Positions 44,047-53,109 of a DNA stretch of 64,000 nucleotides are shown piece by piece. Below the pieces are notes generated by a model. It was not told the origin of the DNA, searched no databases, and saw only the letters and a list, made by a program, of their open reading frames with translations. The translations under genes were made by a program, and so were the position numbers. The stretch covers positions 1-64,000 of the forward strand of contig JANNOQ010000042.1 in NCBI GenBank assembly GCA_031399085.1, read 5' to 3'. Source of the DNA: R-RK-3 sp031399085. GTDB lineage: Bacteria; Pseudomonadota; Alphaproteobacteria; Rhizobiales; Rhodomicrobiaceae. The first letter of the stretch is position 1; every line of letters begins with the position of its first letter.

Positions 44047-45404
44047 GACTTATCGTCGGTATAGGGGTTTTTCGGCTTGCGCAAATGCACGCGGATCGGC
44101 ACCGAGCGCATGTCGAATGCCTCGCGCAGCGAATTCACCAGATAGCGCTTGTAGCTCTCGGGCAGCGCTTCCGGCCGCGAGCAGAAAATGATGAAGGTCG
44201 GTGGCCGCGCGTTGGACTGGGTGATGTAGCGCAGCTTGATCCGGCGTCCGGCGACGGCGGGCGGTGGATGACCTTCGACCGCCTCGCTGAACCAGCGGTT
44301 GAGGCCCGCCGTCGAGACCCGCTTGTTCCAAGCCTCGTAGACCTCGAACACCGCTTTCATCAGCTTGTCGGCGCCGCGCCCGCTGAGCGCGCTCACCGGC
44401 ACCACCGGCACGCCCTTTACCTGCGGGAGCTGAAGCGCAACCGTCTCGCGCAACTCGCGCAGGAGCTTGTCGCGCTCCTCGACGAGGTCCCATTTATTGA
44501 TGCCGATGACGAGCGCCCGGCCCTCGCGCTCCGACAAGGAGGCAAGCTGCAAATCCTGCTTGTCGAGCGCCTGCTCGACATCGATCAGCAGCACGATGAC
44601 CTCGGCGAAGCGGATCGCGTTGAGCGCATCGCCGACCGCGAGCATTTCTGCCTTTTCGGACACACGCGATTTGCGCCGCAGCCCGGCAGTATCGAACAGC
44701 CTGACCTGCCGTCCGCCCCAAGTGAAATCGGTGGAGACCGAATCGCGGGTAAGGCCCGGCTCCGGGCCGGTGATCATCCGGTCCTCCCCGAGCAGAGTGT
44801 TGACCAGCGTCGATTTACCGGCATTCGGGCGTCCGACGATGGCGAGCTTCAAGGCGCGGTCGCGGCTGGGGGTGTCGGCTTCGACCGGCCCGCCCTCCTC
44901 CGCGCCGAGTTCGTCGAGCACTTCGCCGATGCGCTCATAAAGCTCGCCAATCCCCTCGCCATGCTCGGCTGAAATCCCGACCGGCTCACCGAGACCCAGC
45001 TTGAACGCCTCGTAAAAGCCCGCCTGGGTGGCGCGTCCTTCGCATTTGTTGGCGACGAGAATGACCGGCCTGCCCGAGGCGCGCACCTGCAGGGCAAATT
45101 GCTCGTCGGCGGGCGTAATGCCGACTCTGGCGTCGATCATGAACAGCACAATATCGCCCGCGAGAATGGCATTCTGGCTTTGGTTGCGCATCCGGGCGGC
45201 AATCGAGCCTTCGGCGGCATCCTCCAGCCCGGCTGTGTCGATCAGGCGCAGAACGCGCTTGCCGATCACCACCTCCGCCTCCTTGCGGTCGCGGGTCAGG
45301 CCGGGCATGTCGTCCACCAGCGCAAGCCGCTTGCCCGCGAGGCGGTTGAAGAGCGTGGACTTGCCGACATTGGGCCGTCCGGCGATGACGATGGAGTTGG
45401 TCAT
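44043..45404 (-). CDS. der: Ribosome assembly GTPase Der (EngA)
   Basis: A 453-residue double GTPase needed for 50S subunit maturation. The first G1 is AGRPNVGKSTLFN with G3 DTAGLE, and the second G1 is GRPNAGKSTLVN with DTAGLR. The KH-like C-terminal domain contains FIIFCSRPEALPESYKRYL. G4 motifs NKCE and NKWD follow in order. It is the head of a two-gene unit with holC; a terminator separates it from bamB upstream. Confidence 0.97.
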   Translation of the reverse strand: MTNSIVIAGRPNVGKSTLFNRLAGKRLALVDDMPGLTRDRKEAEVVIGKRVLRLIDTAGLEDAAEGSIAARMRNQSQNAILAGDIVLFMIDARVGITPADEQFALQVRASGRPVILVANKCEGRATQAGFYEAFKLGLGEPVGISAEHGEGIGELYERIGEVLDELGAEEGGPVEADTPSRDRALKLAIVGRPNAGKSTLVNTLLGEDRMITGPEPGLTRDSVSTDFTWGGRQVRLFDTAGLRRKSRVSEKAEMLAVGDALNAIRFAEVIVLLIDVEQALDKQDLQLASLSEREGRALVIGINKWDLVEERDKLLRELRETVALQLPQVKGVPVVPVSALSGRGADKLMKAVFEVYEAWNKRVSTAGLNRWFSEAVEGHPPPAVAGRRIKLRYITQSNARPPTFIIFCSRPEALPESYKRYLVNSLREAFDMRSVPIRVHLRKPKNPYTDDKS

Positions 45405-45419
45405 GGCAATTTCGATAAC

Positions 45420-45442
45420 AAAAACGGGCCGAAATCGGCCCG
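45420..45442 (-). terminator. Rho-independent terminator after bamB
   Basis: CGGGCCGA and TCGGCCCG (45425-45442) form an 8-bp stem with a 2-base loop. Read on the minus strand it is followed by TTTTTG, so it stops transcription from bamB before der. It implies that der has its own promoter within the short gap. Confidence 0.85.
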
Positions 45443-45467
45443 CTTAATATAGGCTGATGGCCGGACG

Positions 45468-46814
45468 CTAATTCATTGCAATCAACTTCGCCTTGTCGGT
45501 CAGCACGAACATGCGGCCGCCGGCGACGATCGGCGAAATATAGATCGCATTGTCAAGATCGCGCTGTGTTGCAATCGCGCCGGTTTTCGCATCGACGCCG
45601 ACAAGCAACCCCTTATTCGATGCGACCCAAAGCTTGCCGCCCGCCAGTGTCGGCCCGCTCCAGTTCCGCGCGCTGGGCAGCGCCGTCGTCCACCGAACCT
45701 TGCCCGTCTTGCGGTCCAGCGCGTAGAGCTGGCTGTTCATATCGACGACGAACACCGCGCCGCCGGCAACCCAAGGGGTTTGCGCCGCGCGAATATCCTT
45801 CGACCAGACGCGCTCGCCGGATTTGGCGTTGGTGGCGATGATGCGGCCCGAGCGGCTCGCGGCAAACACGACGCCATCGTCGATCACCGGCCGCGCCGCA
45901 TCGCCGATGGTGGTCAGCGATGTGCCCACAACGCCGCCCGAGACCGAGTCCGTCCAGCGCTGTTCGCCAGTATTGACGTCAAGCGCCGTCACTTCACCCG
46001 ACGCATAGGACACGACGAGCAAATTGCCGGAAACAGCCGGGCTGACATTGCTGAGAATGGAGGCGCCTTCCGGTAGCCCGCGGCTTCTCCAAACCTCGCG
46101 CCCATCGGTGGCCGACAATGCGAACAGCTCACTTTCGGTGTTGACGATGAACACCTTGCCGTTCACTGCCGTCGGCGAAGTGCGAATCGGAACGGTCAGG
46201 GATTTCGTCCAAGCCGGCTTGCCGGTCGCCGCGTTCAGCGCGACCACCGTGCCAAAGCCCGTCGCCGCAAAAATCAGGTCGCCTTCAGCTGCCAGACCGC
46301 CGCCAAATCCGGCCTCGGCCTTTTCATCTTCAGGCTGCAGATCGGTCCGCCAGGCCCTGCCGCCGTTGAGCGAAAAGGCGGTGACGCGGCCTTCCCTGTC
46401 GAGCGTGAAGACCTTGCCGCCATGAACGATTGGCAGCGCGGTGATGCGCCCGTCCGAATTCGACCCGGCGCCGGCATCCTCGGTCCAGAGCGGTTTGGCG
46501 TCGCCCGAATAGGCCAGATGGCCCGGCGCATTATTGGCCGAGCCGCCGGGCTGACTCCAGGACGCATTCTCCTGTTGGGCAGGAAGCGCGACCGGTTCTT
46601 TCGACGCCACATCATTGGTGGCTGCGGTCGTGTCCGTGCCAGCCAGAACCGAGACGCGCGTACCGGGCAGCGGCGGTTTATCCTTCTCGCCGAACAGGCT
46701 GGAAACGCCGGGGATGGACGGCAAGGTCGGCGCCGAGTCGCCACAGCCGGATACGGTGAGCGCTGCCGCCACCATGCAGCCGATCGAAAATCCGTGACGA
46801 AGCTGGCCGGTCAT
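45468..46814 (-). CDS. bamB: BamB-like beta-propeller lipoprotein of the outer-membrane assembly complex
   Basis: A 448-residue lipoprotein with lipobox LTVSGCG at the end of the signal peptide. A Pro/Ser-rich linker precedes an eight-bladed PQQ-like propeller, with repeats such as FTLDREGRVTAFSLNGGRAW, VFIVNTESELFALSATDGRE and VVFAASRSGRIIATN. In the BAM complex it binds BamA and assists beta-barrel insertion. The start has AGGTGG seven bases upstream, and it is downstream of the TPR protein gene by 8 bp. The position next to der is standard in bacteria. Confidence 0.92.
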   Translation of the reverse strand: MTGQLRHGFSIGCMVAAALTVSGCGDSAPTLPSIPGVSSLFGEKDKPPLPGTRVSVLAGTDTTAATNDVASKEPVALPAQQENASWSQPGGSANNAPGHLAYSGDAKPLWTEDAGAGSNSDGRITALPIVHGGKVFTLDREGRVTAFSLNGGRAWRTDLQPEDEKAEAGFGGGLAAEGDLIFAATGFGTVVALNAATGKPAWTKSLTVPIRTSPTAVNGKVFIVNTESELFALSATDGREVWRSRGLPEGASILSNVSPAVSGNLLVVSYASGEVTALDVNTGEQRWTDSVSGGVVGTSLTTIGDAARPVIDDGVVFAASRSGRIIATNAKSGERVWSKDIRAAQTPWVAGGAVFVVDMNSQLYALDRKTGKVRWTTALPSARNWSGPTLAGGKLWVASNKGLLVGVDAKTGAIATQRDLDNAIYISPIVAGGRMFVLTDKAKLIAMN

Positions 46815-46822
46815 CGGTCCAC

Positions 46823-47524
46823 CTATTGCGTTTGACTGTCTTTTGGCGCGCCCGGCACGGCACCAACGCCGATCGGCGCCTTAACGAGCAGAGCCAGCAT
46901 CGTCTCGGCGCGCCGCCTGATCTCGGCGGGAGCTGACGGATCACCAAGGATCTGATTGAAGAGCTTCTCCGATTCGGCCGTATTGCCCGAGCGAAATGCC
47001 GCCAATCCTAACAACTCACGTGCGGAATAACGCCATGGATTCGTGTCCGCATTAAGTCCGCCCAAGCGCTTGGTCATCTCGGCAGGCTCGGCCTCGTCAA
47101 GGCGCAAGGCCGCGGCCTGGAGTTTGGCGAAGTCCCGCAGCATCGAATCGGCGTCGCTCCTGGAAACGGTCTCGTAAAGCGCGACGGCCTCCGATTTCCG
47201 GCCTTCCTGGGCATGAATTGCGGCTTGTTCGAGATTGGCGAGCGTCCGGTAGCCCAGCCCGCCGTCACGCGCCAGTTTGGCAAACGCCGCAATGGCTTCA
47301 GCGCCCTTATTGTCATCGACGAGTTCGCTCGCCTGATAATAGGCCGCGCCATTCTCGGCCGCGCGCTTTTCGCTCCACCAATTGTAAACGCTATATCCAG
47401 CGACGATGGCCACGATCAAACTCGCGCCGATCAGGACGTAGACGCCATAATTGTCCCACAGCGCCGCCATCTGCTCGCGCCGCATCTCCTCATCGACTTC
47501 GCGGAAAATGTTATCTTCGCTCAT
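46823..47524 (-). CDS. YfgM-like tetratricopeptide protein (DUF2133)
   Basis: A 233-residue protein with an N-terminal cytosolic part, one membrane helix (YVLIGASLIVAIVAGYSVYNWW at 27-48) and a TPR-like helical domain (AIAAFAKLARDGGLGYRTLA; NTAESEKLFNQILGDP). YfgM family proteins are Sec-translocon-associated periplasmic chaperone cofactors. It is immediately upstream of bamB (8-bp gap) and so linked to outer-membrane protein biogenesis. The final Pro-rich residues are disordered. Confidence 0.86.
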   Translation of the reverse strand: MSEDNIFREVDEEMRREQMAALWDNYGVYVLIGASLIVAIVAGYSVYNWWSEKRAAENGAAYYQASELVDDNKGAEAIAAFAKLARDGGLGYRTLANLEQAAIHAQEGRKSEAVALYETVSRSDADSMLRDFAKLQAAALRLDEAEPAEMTKRLGGLNADTNPWRYSARELLGLAAFRSGNTAESEKLFNQILGDPSAPAEIRRRAETMLALLVKAPIGVGAVPGAPKDSQTQ

Positions 47525-47639
47525 TGTTCTTGCACGGCTCGCGCGCCGCGCCCTTTCATGGGACTGGATTCACATAGCGCGGTGCGGACGATCGCGCCAG
47601 CAAACTCGCAATTGGCGCGCCACCTGTTAACGCGCGCCT

Positions 47640-48515
47640 TCACTCGCCGCTAATCTTTACCTTCCTGACCGGCTTGAGCTTGGCTGCCGGCGCGTCGTCT
47701 TCTCGCATGGCGTAAACATGTTCGGCGGCGGGAAAGGCGCGCGCACGAACCGCGTCCGCATAATCCCTGACCGCGCCTTCGATGGCATTCCCCAATTCGG
47801 CGAATTTCTTGACGAATTTTGGCACGCGGGGGCTGAGGCCCAGCATGTCCTCAAGCACCAAAATCTGCCCGTCGCACGACGCCGAGGCGCCGATACCGAC
47901 GGTCGGGATTGGAATTTGCTTGGTGATGCGCGCCGCCAGTAACTCCGCCATGCCCTCCAGCACAACCGCAAACGCGCCCGCCTCCGCGACGGCCGCAGCG
48001 TCCGCCTCAATCGCTGCCCATTCTGACTGGCGGCGGCCTTGCGTCTTAAAGCCGCCCATCACGTTCACCGATTGCGGCGTCAGCCCGATATGCGCCATCA
48101 CCGGAATGCCGCGCTCGAAGAGATAGCGGATCGTCTCGGCCATGCGGGTGCCACCTTCAAGCTTGATCGCGCCGCAGCCGGTTTCTTTCAAGACGCGCGC
48201 TGCATTGCGGAAGGCGATGGCGGGGCTTTCCTCATAGGAGCCGAACGGCATATCGACGACCACCAGCGCGCGGGCTGAGCCGCGCACGACGGCGGCGCCG
48301 TGCATGATCATCAGATCGAGCGGCACCGGAACGGTAGATTCATAGCCGTGCATCACCATGCCGAGCGAGTCGCCAACGAGGAGGAAATCAACATAGGGAT
48401 CGATAATGCGTGCGGTGTGGGCGTGATAGGCGGTGAGCGAAACGATTGGCTCACCGCCCTTGCGCGCGGCGATATCGGGCGCGGTTAGCCGTCTGGTCTG
48501 AGATTGGTAGGACAT
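47640..48515 (-). CDS. panB: 3-methyl-2-oxobutanoate hydroxymethyltransferase
   Basis: A 291-residue PanB, which adds a hydroxymethyl group from methylene-tetrahydrofolate to ketoisovalerate in pantothenate synthesis. The barrel starts with ARKGGEPIVSLTAYHAHTARI, LLVGDSLGMVMHGYEST (metal-binding Asp) and AIKLEGGTRM, and includes VMAHIGLTPQSVN and FAVVLEGMAELLAARI (catalytic Glu). Length is normal. The gap to the TPR gene downstream is 115 bp, so an independent promoter for that pair is possible. Confidence 0.95.
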   Translation of the reverse strand: MSYQSQTRRLTAPDIAARKGGEPIVSLTAYHAHTARIIDPYVDFLLVGDSLGMVMHGYESTVPVPLDLMIMHGAAVVRGSARALVVVDMPFGSYEESPAIAFRNAARVLKETGCGAIKLEGGTRMAETIRYLFERGIPVMAHIGLTPQSVNVMGGFKTQGRRQSEWAAIEADAAAVAEAGAFAVVLEGMAELLAARITKQIPIPTVGIGASASCDGQILVLEDMLGLSPRVPKFVKKFAELGNAIEGAVRDYADAVRARAFPAAEHVYAMREDDAPAAKLKPVRKVKISGE

Positions 48516-48657
48516 TTCGCTCCATTCGGGGACGCATTGTCCCGGATGTTAAGGAGTTGTTTGCGTCCGCTGTGTTCAATAGAGGAGATTTATAGACTCT
48601 AAGCCGCGCAATAAAGGGCTTTTGTGGCTTAAACCGCGCAAACGAGGTGTCAGGGCA

Positions 48658-49215
48658 ATGAGGTCGATCATGATCCGGCATGGGGCGGGGATAGCCGAAA
48701 TTGTCAAATCGGTGCGGCGGCTGGGAATTGCTTGTCTTGTGGTCGCCAGTTCGCTGTTATTGCCGCATCTCGATCGCGTCAACGCAATGCCGGCGGCTGA
48801 TCTCGCCTCGAATGGCGCGGACCTGAAAAAGACCGTGGGCTCCTGGCTTGTGCGGACGGGTCTTTGCCCCGATGGACGGCCCTGTGCGGACGCCGACGAA
48901 GCGGGTTATACCGTAACGCCCGGTCACGGCCCCCGCTGGGAGCAGGAGCAGCCGTACTACCTCCCCGAGGCAGCCGACGACGATTGCGTCGAGGATCGCC
49001 ACGCCGCCCGAGCCTTTCCTGTCCGGACACCACCGCCGCCGCGCTTTGGAAACTCCGTTTACGAGGAGCCTTGCGGGATCAGGTGCTGGTACCGGCGCCT
49101 GCGCGAGGGCTATTGCGGCAGAGGCTGTGACTATTACCGTTTTCGCATGACGGCCTTCCCCGAGGGCAATTTTAGCCGCCCAACTCGCCGCGTCGCCTGC
49201 CGCACCGCCCGTTGA
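48658..49215 (+). CDS. Secreted Cys-containing protein of unknown function
   Basis: A 185-residue predicted secreted protein. After a basic start (MRSIMIRHG), a hydrophobic segment (LGIACLVVASSLLLPHLD) ends in a likely signal peptidase site near NAMPAA. The mature protein is acidic to Pro-rich, with Cys at LCPDGRPC and in a dense terminal patch EEPCGIRCWYRRLREGYCGR and GCDYYR. Disulfide-bonded folding in the periplasm is probable. No family was recognised. The start at 48658 was chosen for the signal peptide. Confidence 0.6.
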   Translation: MRSIMIRHGAGIAEIVKSVRRLGIACLVVASSLLLPHLDRVNAMPAADLASNGADLKKTVGSWLVRTGLCPDGRPCADADEAGYTVTPGHGPRWEQEQPYYLPEAADDDCVEDRHAARAFPVRTPPPPRFGNSVYEEPCGIRCWYRRLREGYCGRGCDYYRFRMTAFPEGNFSRPTRRVACRTAR

Positions 49216-49394
49216 CGCAGGGCGACTGAGGCGTTTGGTTTGCGCGCACAGCTGTCACCATTCTGGCACAAGCGCTCATACCCAGCCTTGCGCGGCGGCC
49301 CGTGACGCCCGTAAATATTCATTGCGGGTTCATGCCGATTCCTCATTCTTGGGGTAAAGATGGCTGAATGATCGGCCTCTCTTAAGGAGAATGG

Positions 49395-49739
49395 ATGAAG
49401 CGGCGCCTCAGTATTTTGCTCATTTTGGCGGGGCTGTTCTTCGCCGGCGCGCAAGACGGTTCCGCGTTTTCCCTGATGACGGACGGCGCTGTGCCTAGCG
49501 CGGGCTACATCTTGACGGATACGGCTGACGACGACGACCGGGGGCGCAAGCTCCTCAATCAAGAACGCTATCTTGAGGACAGGAAAGAGCGCAAAGGCAT
49601 CGGGGCAGGTTTTTGGGGCGGTCCCTATTGGGGCTATGGGCCCCGTTGGGGCCACCCGTGTCAGTCTTGCCGCGCAAGCTGCGACGACGAGCAGGAGGGC
49701 GCGCGCTGCCAGCGCTGCCGCATGCGCTGCGGGTGGTAG
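49395..49739 (+). CDS. Small secreted Cys-rich protein, 114 aa
   Basis: Signal peptide MKRRLSILLILAGLFFAGAQDG, then an acidic middle (DTADDDDRG) and a Gly/Trp patch (GAGFWGGPYWGYG). The C-terminus is Cys-rich: HPCQSCRASCDDEQ and CQRCRMRCGW, eight-residue-scale CxxC/CxxxC spacing that could bind metal or form disulfides. AAGGAGA lies six bases before the ATG. Function unknown. It is the second of three secreted genes in the same direction. Confidence 0.65.
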   Translation: MKRRLSILLILAGLFFAGAQDGSAFSLMTDGAVPSAGYILTDTADDDDRGRKLLNQERYLEDRKERKGIGAGFWGGPYWGYGPRWGHPCQSCRASCDDEQEGARCQRCRMRCGW

Positions 49740-50111
49740 ATCGGCCGCTAAGCTCGGCCGGCGCGTAACATCCGTCGAATCCATTGTGCGATCTATGCGG
49801 GATGAGACGGACACTGGCGACCGCAAGAGGAGAGCTGCAACACTTGGCGTTGCCTTTTGCATCGGCGGATGTTAAATATTTAGGAATAAGCTTGGTCTCA
49901 TCGCCAGTTGAGCGAGTTGAGGCAAAAAATCCACAAAATTACTGTCTAACACCTTTCGTCCTGCTTTTATTCGGACACTTTTCCTCAAATTAGATTTAAG
50001 TGCAAGTCTGGACCTCCTGGTCTACATATCGAAGTCATGGCGAGCTTTGAAGATCAAAAACGATCATGAGCCAAGTACACGCTCGCCTTCGACAAGTCCA
50101 GGAGACCTACA
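49740..50111. other. Gene-free gap between two small secreted-protein genes
   Basis: A 372-bp gap. An inverted repeat of CGGCCG around 49742-49760 lacks a T-run, so it is not a convincing terminator. The central part (49870-50000) is AT-rich and could carry the promoter of the next gene. I see no further coding capacity, RNA gene or repeat. Confidence 0.35.
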
Positions 50112-50417
50112 ATGAAGAAAATCATGCTTATCCTCGCCCTGCTCATCATGGGCGGTTTCTCACTCTCCACAGTCTCGTCTGCCAAGGCCATGCCCGCCCC
50201 AGCCGGCATTGCGGCCACGACCGCCGCTGACAGCGGGCTGCAGCTCATTGGCGGCCATAGACGCCACGGGCGCTTCCGCTGGAAACATGCCGGCTTCCGC
50301 CGAGGCATCTATCTTGGTAGCGGCCACGACTTCTATCCGCGCGGCTACTATAAGGGCTTCTGCTACGACTACCCCTACCATTGGTGGTGCAAGAAGTATT
50401 TTTTCAAGCAGTATTAA
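50112..50417 (+). CDS. Small secreted Tyr/His-rich protein, 101 aa
   Basis: A signal peptide (MKKIMLILALLIMGGFSLST) is followed by a site near AKAMPAP. The mature part is basic and aromatic: GHRRHGRFRWKHAGFRRG, GHDFYPRGYYKGFCYDY and PYHWWCKKYFFKQY. Two Cys could form one disulfide. CAGGAGACC lies before the ATG and a clear terminator after it, so the gene is its own unit. Such short secreted aromatic proteins are common in Hyphomicrobiales but uncharacterised. Confidence 0.65.
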   Translation: MKKIMLILALLIMGGFSLSTVSSAKAMPAPAGIAATTAADSGLQLIGGHRRHGRFRWKHAGFRRGIYLGSGHDFYPRGYYKGFCYDYPYHWWCKKYFFKQY

Positions 50418-50448
50418 GCGGACAAACCGCTGGCAATTCTTCGCCTAA

Positions 50449-50474
50449 CGGCTCCTTCGGGAGCCGCTTTTTTT
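50449..50474 (+). terminator. Rho-independent terminator after the small secreted protein
   Basis: CGGCTCC-TTCG-GGAGCCG forms a 7-bp GC stem with a UUCG tetraloop, followed by CTTTTTTT (50467-50474). It is 30 bp after the stop at 50417. Confidence 0.93.
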
Positions 50475-50507
50475 CCCCTTAGGATTGCGCTGAAAGGAGC
50501 GCGAACC

Positions 50508-51005
50508 ATGCAAATCATTGTCCGTCCCGCGATTGAAAGCGACCAACCGGCTATACGCGACCTGGTTCGCAGCGAGCGCCTGAACCCGACCGGACTCAAG
50601 TGGCAGAATTTCCTGGTCGCCGCCGATGAAGCCGGCATTTGCGGCGCCGTCCAGCTTCGCAGACATGCCGACGGCTCGCGCGAACTCGGCTCGCTGGTCG
50701 TTGCGCCGCCGGCGCGCGGCCAGGGCATGGCGGCGCGTCTCATCGACACATTGCTCGCAGATGAGCGCGGACGCGTCCTGATGATCACCGACGGGGCTTT
50801 CGCCTGGCATTACGAGCGGTGGGGTTTTCGGCGGATTGACACCGGCGCAGCCCCTTCGGCGGTTCGTTTCAATTACCGTATCGGCCGGCTTGCCCGTGTG
50901 ATTTCGTTCCTGTTGCGCCGGCCCAAGCGAAAGCTGGTGATTCTTGACCGCGTTGGCGAGGCGCCATCTCGCGCAATGGATGACGCGCGCGTGAAGTCGC
51001 TGTAA
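50508..51005 (+). CDS. GNAT-family N-acetyltransferase
   Basis: A 165-residue GNAT protein. Strand beta4 and the acetyl-CoA P-loop are in ELGSLVVAPPARGQGMAARLI (Q/RxxGxG/A as RGQGMA), and WHYERWGFRRI is the usual late helix/strand. AAAGGAG lies seven bases before the ATG. It is upstream of pccA by 53 bp. The final 45 residues form a basic tail (ISFLLRRPKRKLVIL). The acetylated substrate cannot be predicted. Confidence 0.83.
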   Translation: MQIIVRPAIESDQPAIRDLVRSERLNPTGLKWQNFLVAADEAGICGAVQLRRHADGSRELGSLVVAPPARGQGMAARLIDTLLADERGRVLMITDGAFAWHYERWGFRRIDTGAAPSAVRFNYRIGRLARVISFLLRRPKRKLVILDRVGEAPSRAMDDARVKSL

Positions 51006-51058
51006 ATATGAAAGGCGGATAACAGAATAAATCCCGCCTTTTGAGGAGCCTCGCCCCC

Positions 51059-53074
51059 GTGTTCAGCAAAATCCTGATCGCCAATCGCGGCGAGATCACC
51101 TGCCGAATCATCAAAACCGCGCGCAAAATGGGCATCAAAACGGTTGCCGTCTATTCCGACGCCGATATCGATGCCCTGCATAAGGAGATGGCCGACGAGG
51201 CGGTGCATATCGGGCCATCTCCTGCGGCGAAATCCTATCTGGTGATCGAAAAAATAATCGAGGCGGCAAAGGCGACCGGCGCGGAGGCGATCCATCCCGG
51301 CTACGGCTTCTTATCCGAAAATCCCGTCTTCGCCGAGGCGCTGGCCGCCGCCGGGATTGTCTTCATCGGCCCGAATATCGAGGCCATCCGGGCGATGGGC
51401 GACAAGATCGAGTCGAAGAAATTCGCGGCCAAGGCCAAGGTCAGCACGGTGCCCGGCGATCTGGGCGTCATTCGGGATGTCGGCGAAGCGGTGAGGGTCG
51501 CGGGCAAAATCGGCTATCCGGTGATGATCAAGGCCTCGGCGGGCGGCGGCGGCAAGGGGATGCGCATCGCCCGCAGCGCGGCGGAGGTCGAGCAGGGCTT
51601 TAATTCCTCCAAGTCCGAGGCAAAGTCGAGTTTCGGCGACGACCGGGTGTTCATCGAGAAATTTATCGAAAATCCGCGCCATATCGAGATCCAGGTGCTC
51701 GGCGACAAGCATGGCAGCGTCGTGCATTTGTTCGAGCGCGAATGCTCGATCCAACGCCGTAATCAGAAGGTGATCGAGGAGGCGCCCAGCCCCTTCCTCG
51801 ACGCGGCGACTCGCGAAGCGATGGGCGCGCAGGCTGTCGCGCTGGCGCAAGCGGTGAATTACGAAAGCGCTGGAACCGTTGAGTTCATTGTCGACCAGGA
51901 TCGCAATTTCTACTTCCTCGAAATGAACACGCGCCTGCAGGTCGAGCATCCCGTCACCGAGCTTATTACCGGCGTCGACCTGGTCGAGCAGATGATCCGC
52001 GTCGCGGCGGGCGAGCCATTGCCCTTCACGCAAAGCCAGCTCGGCATCAATGGCTGGGCGATCGAATCGCGCGTCTATGCGGAAGACCCGGTACGCAATT
52101 TCCTGCCCTCGATCGGGCGCCTAGTGCGTTATCAGCCGCCGGCGGAGGGCACGCATGACGGGCTGACGGTGCGTAACGACACCGGCGTCTACGAAGGCGG
52201 CGAAATCTCGCTCTATTACGACCCGATGATCGCCAAGCTCGTCACCCATGGGCCGACGCGCGACGCCGCGATCGGTGAAATGGCGCGGGCGCTCGATGCG
52301 TTCACCATCGACGGGATCCGCCACAACATCCCGTTCCTCTCGACCATCATGCAGCATCCGCGCTGGCGATCGGGCGCGCTATCCACCGGCTTCATCGCCG
52401 AGGAGTTTCCGGACGGCTTCGCGCCGCGCGAGCCTAAGGATGAGGATGTTGAAAAGCTCGCTTGCGTGGCGGCGGTCATCGACCATCTGTCGAACCAGCG
52501 CCGCCGCCAGATTTCCGGACAAATGCAGGGCGATCCGGTGCGCTTTTCCGATATGCGCGTTGTTGAACTCGGTAAGCAGCGGCTGACCCTGAGCATTTCC
52601 GGAGCGCTCGATGAGCCTTTTATAGTCACGTTAGGCGCAGCGAACGGAGCTTCGCGGACCGTTACAGTTGCCTCCGACTGGTGGCCGGGTAAGCCCCTTT
52701 GGCACGGCAAGCTAGGCGGCGAGGCGATCTCGGTGCAGGTGCGCCCGATCGTCAACGGCGTCGAACTCACCTATGCCGGCATCGTCGTCCCCGCGCGCGT
52801 CTATACGGAGCGCGAGGCGGAACTGGCCTCGCTGATGCCGGCGAAAAAGCTGGCGGATACGTCGAAAACGCTGCGCTGCCCAATGCCCGGCCTGGTGCGC
52901 GCCATTGACGTGATCGTGGGTCAGGAGGTCAAAGTCGGCGAAACGCTGTGCACCGTCGAGGCGATGAAGATGGAGAATATTCTGCGGGCTGAGCGGGATG
53001 CGACGGTGAAAAGCATTAAGGCCAAGCCCGGGGATAGCTTGGCGGTGGACGCGGTGATTATGGAGTTTGCTTGA
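51059..53074 (+). CDS. pccA: Propionyl-CoA carboxylase, alpha (biotin carboxylase/carrier) subunit
   Basis: A 671-residue fusion of biotin carboxylase, BT linker and biotin carrier domains. The N-terminus has KILIANRGEITCRIIKTARK. The ATP-grasp region includes the glycine loop GYPVMIKASAGGGGKGMRIA and the substrate loop MNTRLQVEHPVTELITG. Biotin is attached at Lys in EAMKMENILRAERD near the C-terminus. The length and BT domain fit PccA better than AccC or MccA. Start is GTG at 51059; a TTG at 51041 is also in frame. The beta subunit is not in the window. It converts propionyl-CoA to methylmalonyl-CoA. Confidence 0.9.
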   Translation: MFSKILIANRGEITCRIIKTARKMGIKTVAVYSDADIDALHKEMADEAVHIGPSPAAKSYLVIEKIIEAAKATGAEAIHPGYGFLSENPVFAEALAAAGIVFIGPNIEAIRAMGDKIESKKFAAKAKVSTVPGDLGVIRDVGEAVRVAGKIGYPVMIKASAGGGGKGMRIARSAAEVEQGFNSSKSEAKSSFGDDRVFIEKFIENPRHIEIQVLGDKHGSVVHLFERECSIQRRNQKVIEEAPSPFLDAATREAMGAQAVALAQAVNYESAGTVEFIVDQDRNFYFLEMNTRLQVEHPVTELITGVDLVEQMIRVAAGEPLPFTQSQLGINGWAIESRVYAEDPVRNFLPSIGRLVRYQPPAEGTHDGLTVRNDTGVYEGGEISLYYDPMIAKLVTHGPTRDAAIGEMARALDAFTIDGIRHNIPFLSTIMQHPRWRSGALSTGFIAEEFPDGFAPREPKDEDVEKLACVAAVIDHLSNQRRRQISGQMQGDPVRFSDMRVVELGKQRLTLSISGALDEPFIVTLGAANGASRTVTVASDWWPGKPLWHGKLGGEAISVQVRPIVNGVELTYAGIVVPARVYTEREAELASLMPAKKLADTSKTLRCPMPGLVRAIDVIVGQEVKVGETLCTVEAMKMENILRAERDATVKSIKAKPGDSLAVDAVIMEFA

Positions 53075-53109
53075 GCAAAGCTGGCATGTCGCCATTTTGA
53101 CGCTGCGCA

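Noticed and set aside
49134..49862. Long minus-strand frame opposite the small secreted-protein genes
   Set aside because: The product is low-complexity and Arg/Ala-rich, without start signals, and is a shadow of the two plus-strand genes with signal peptides.
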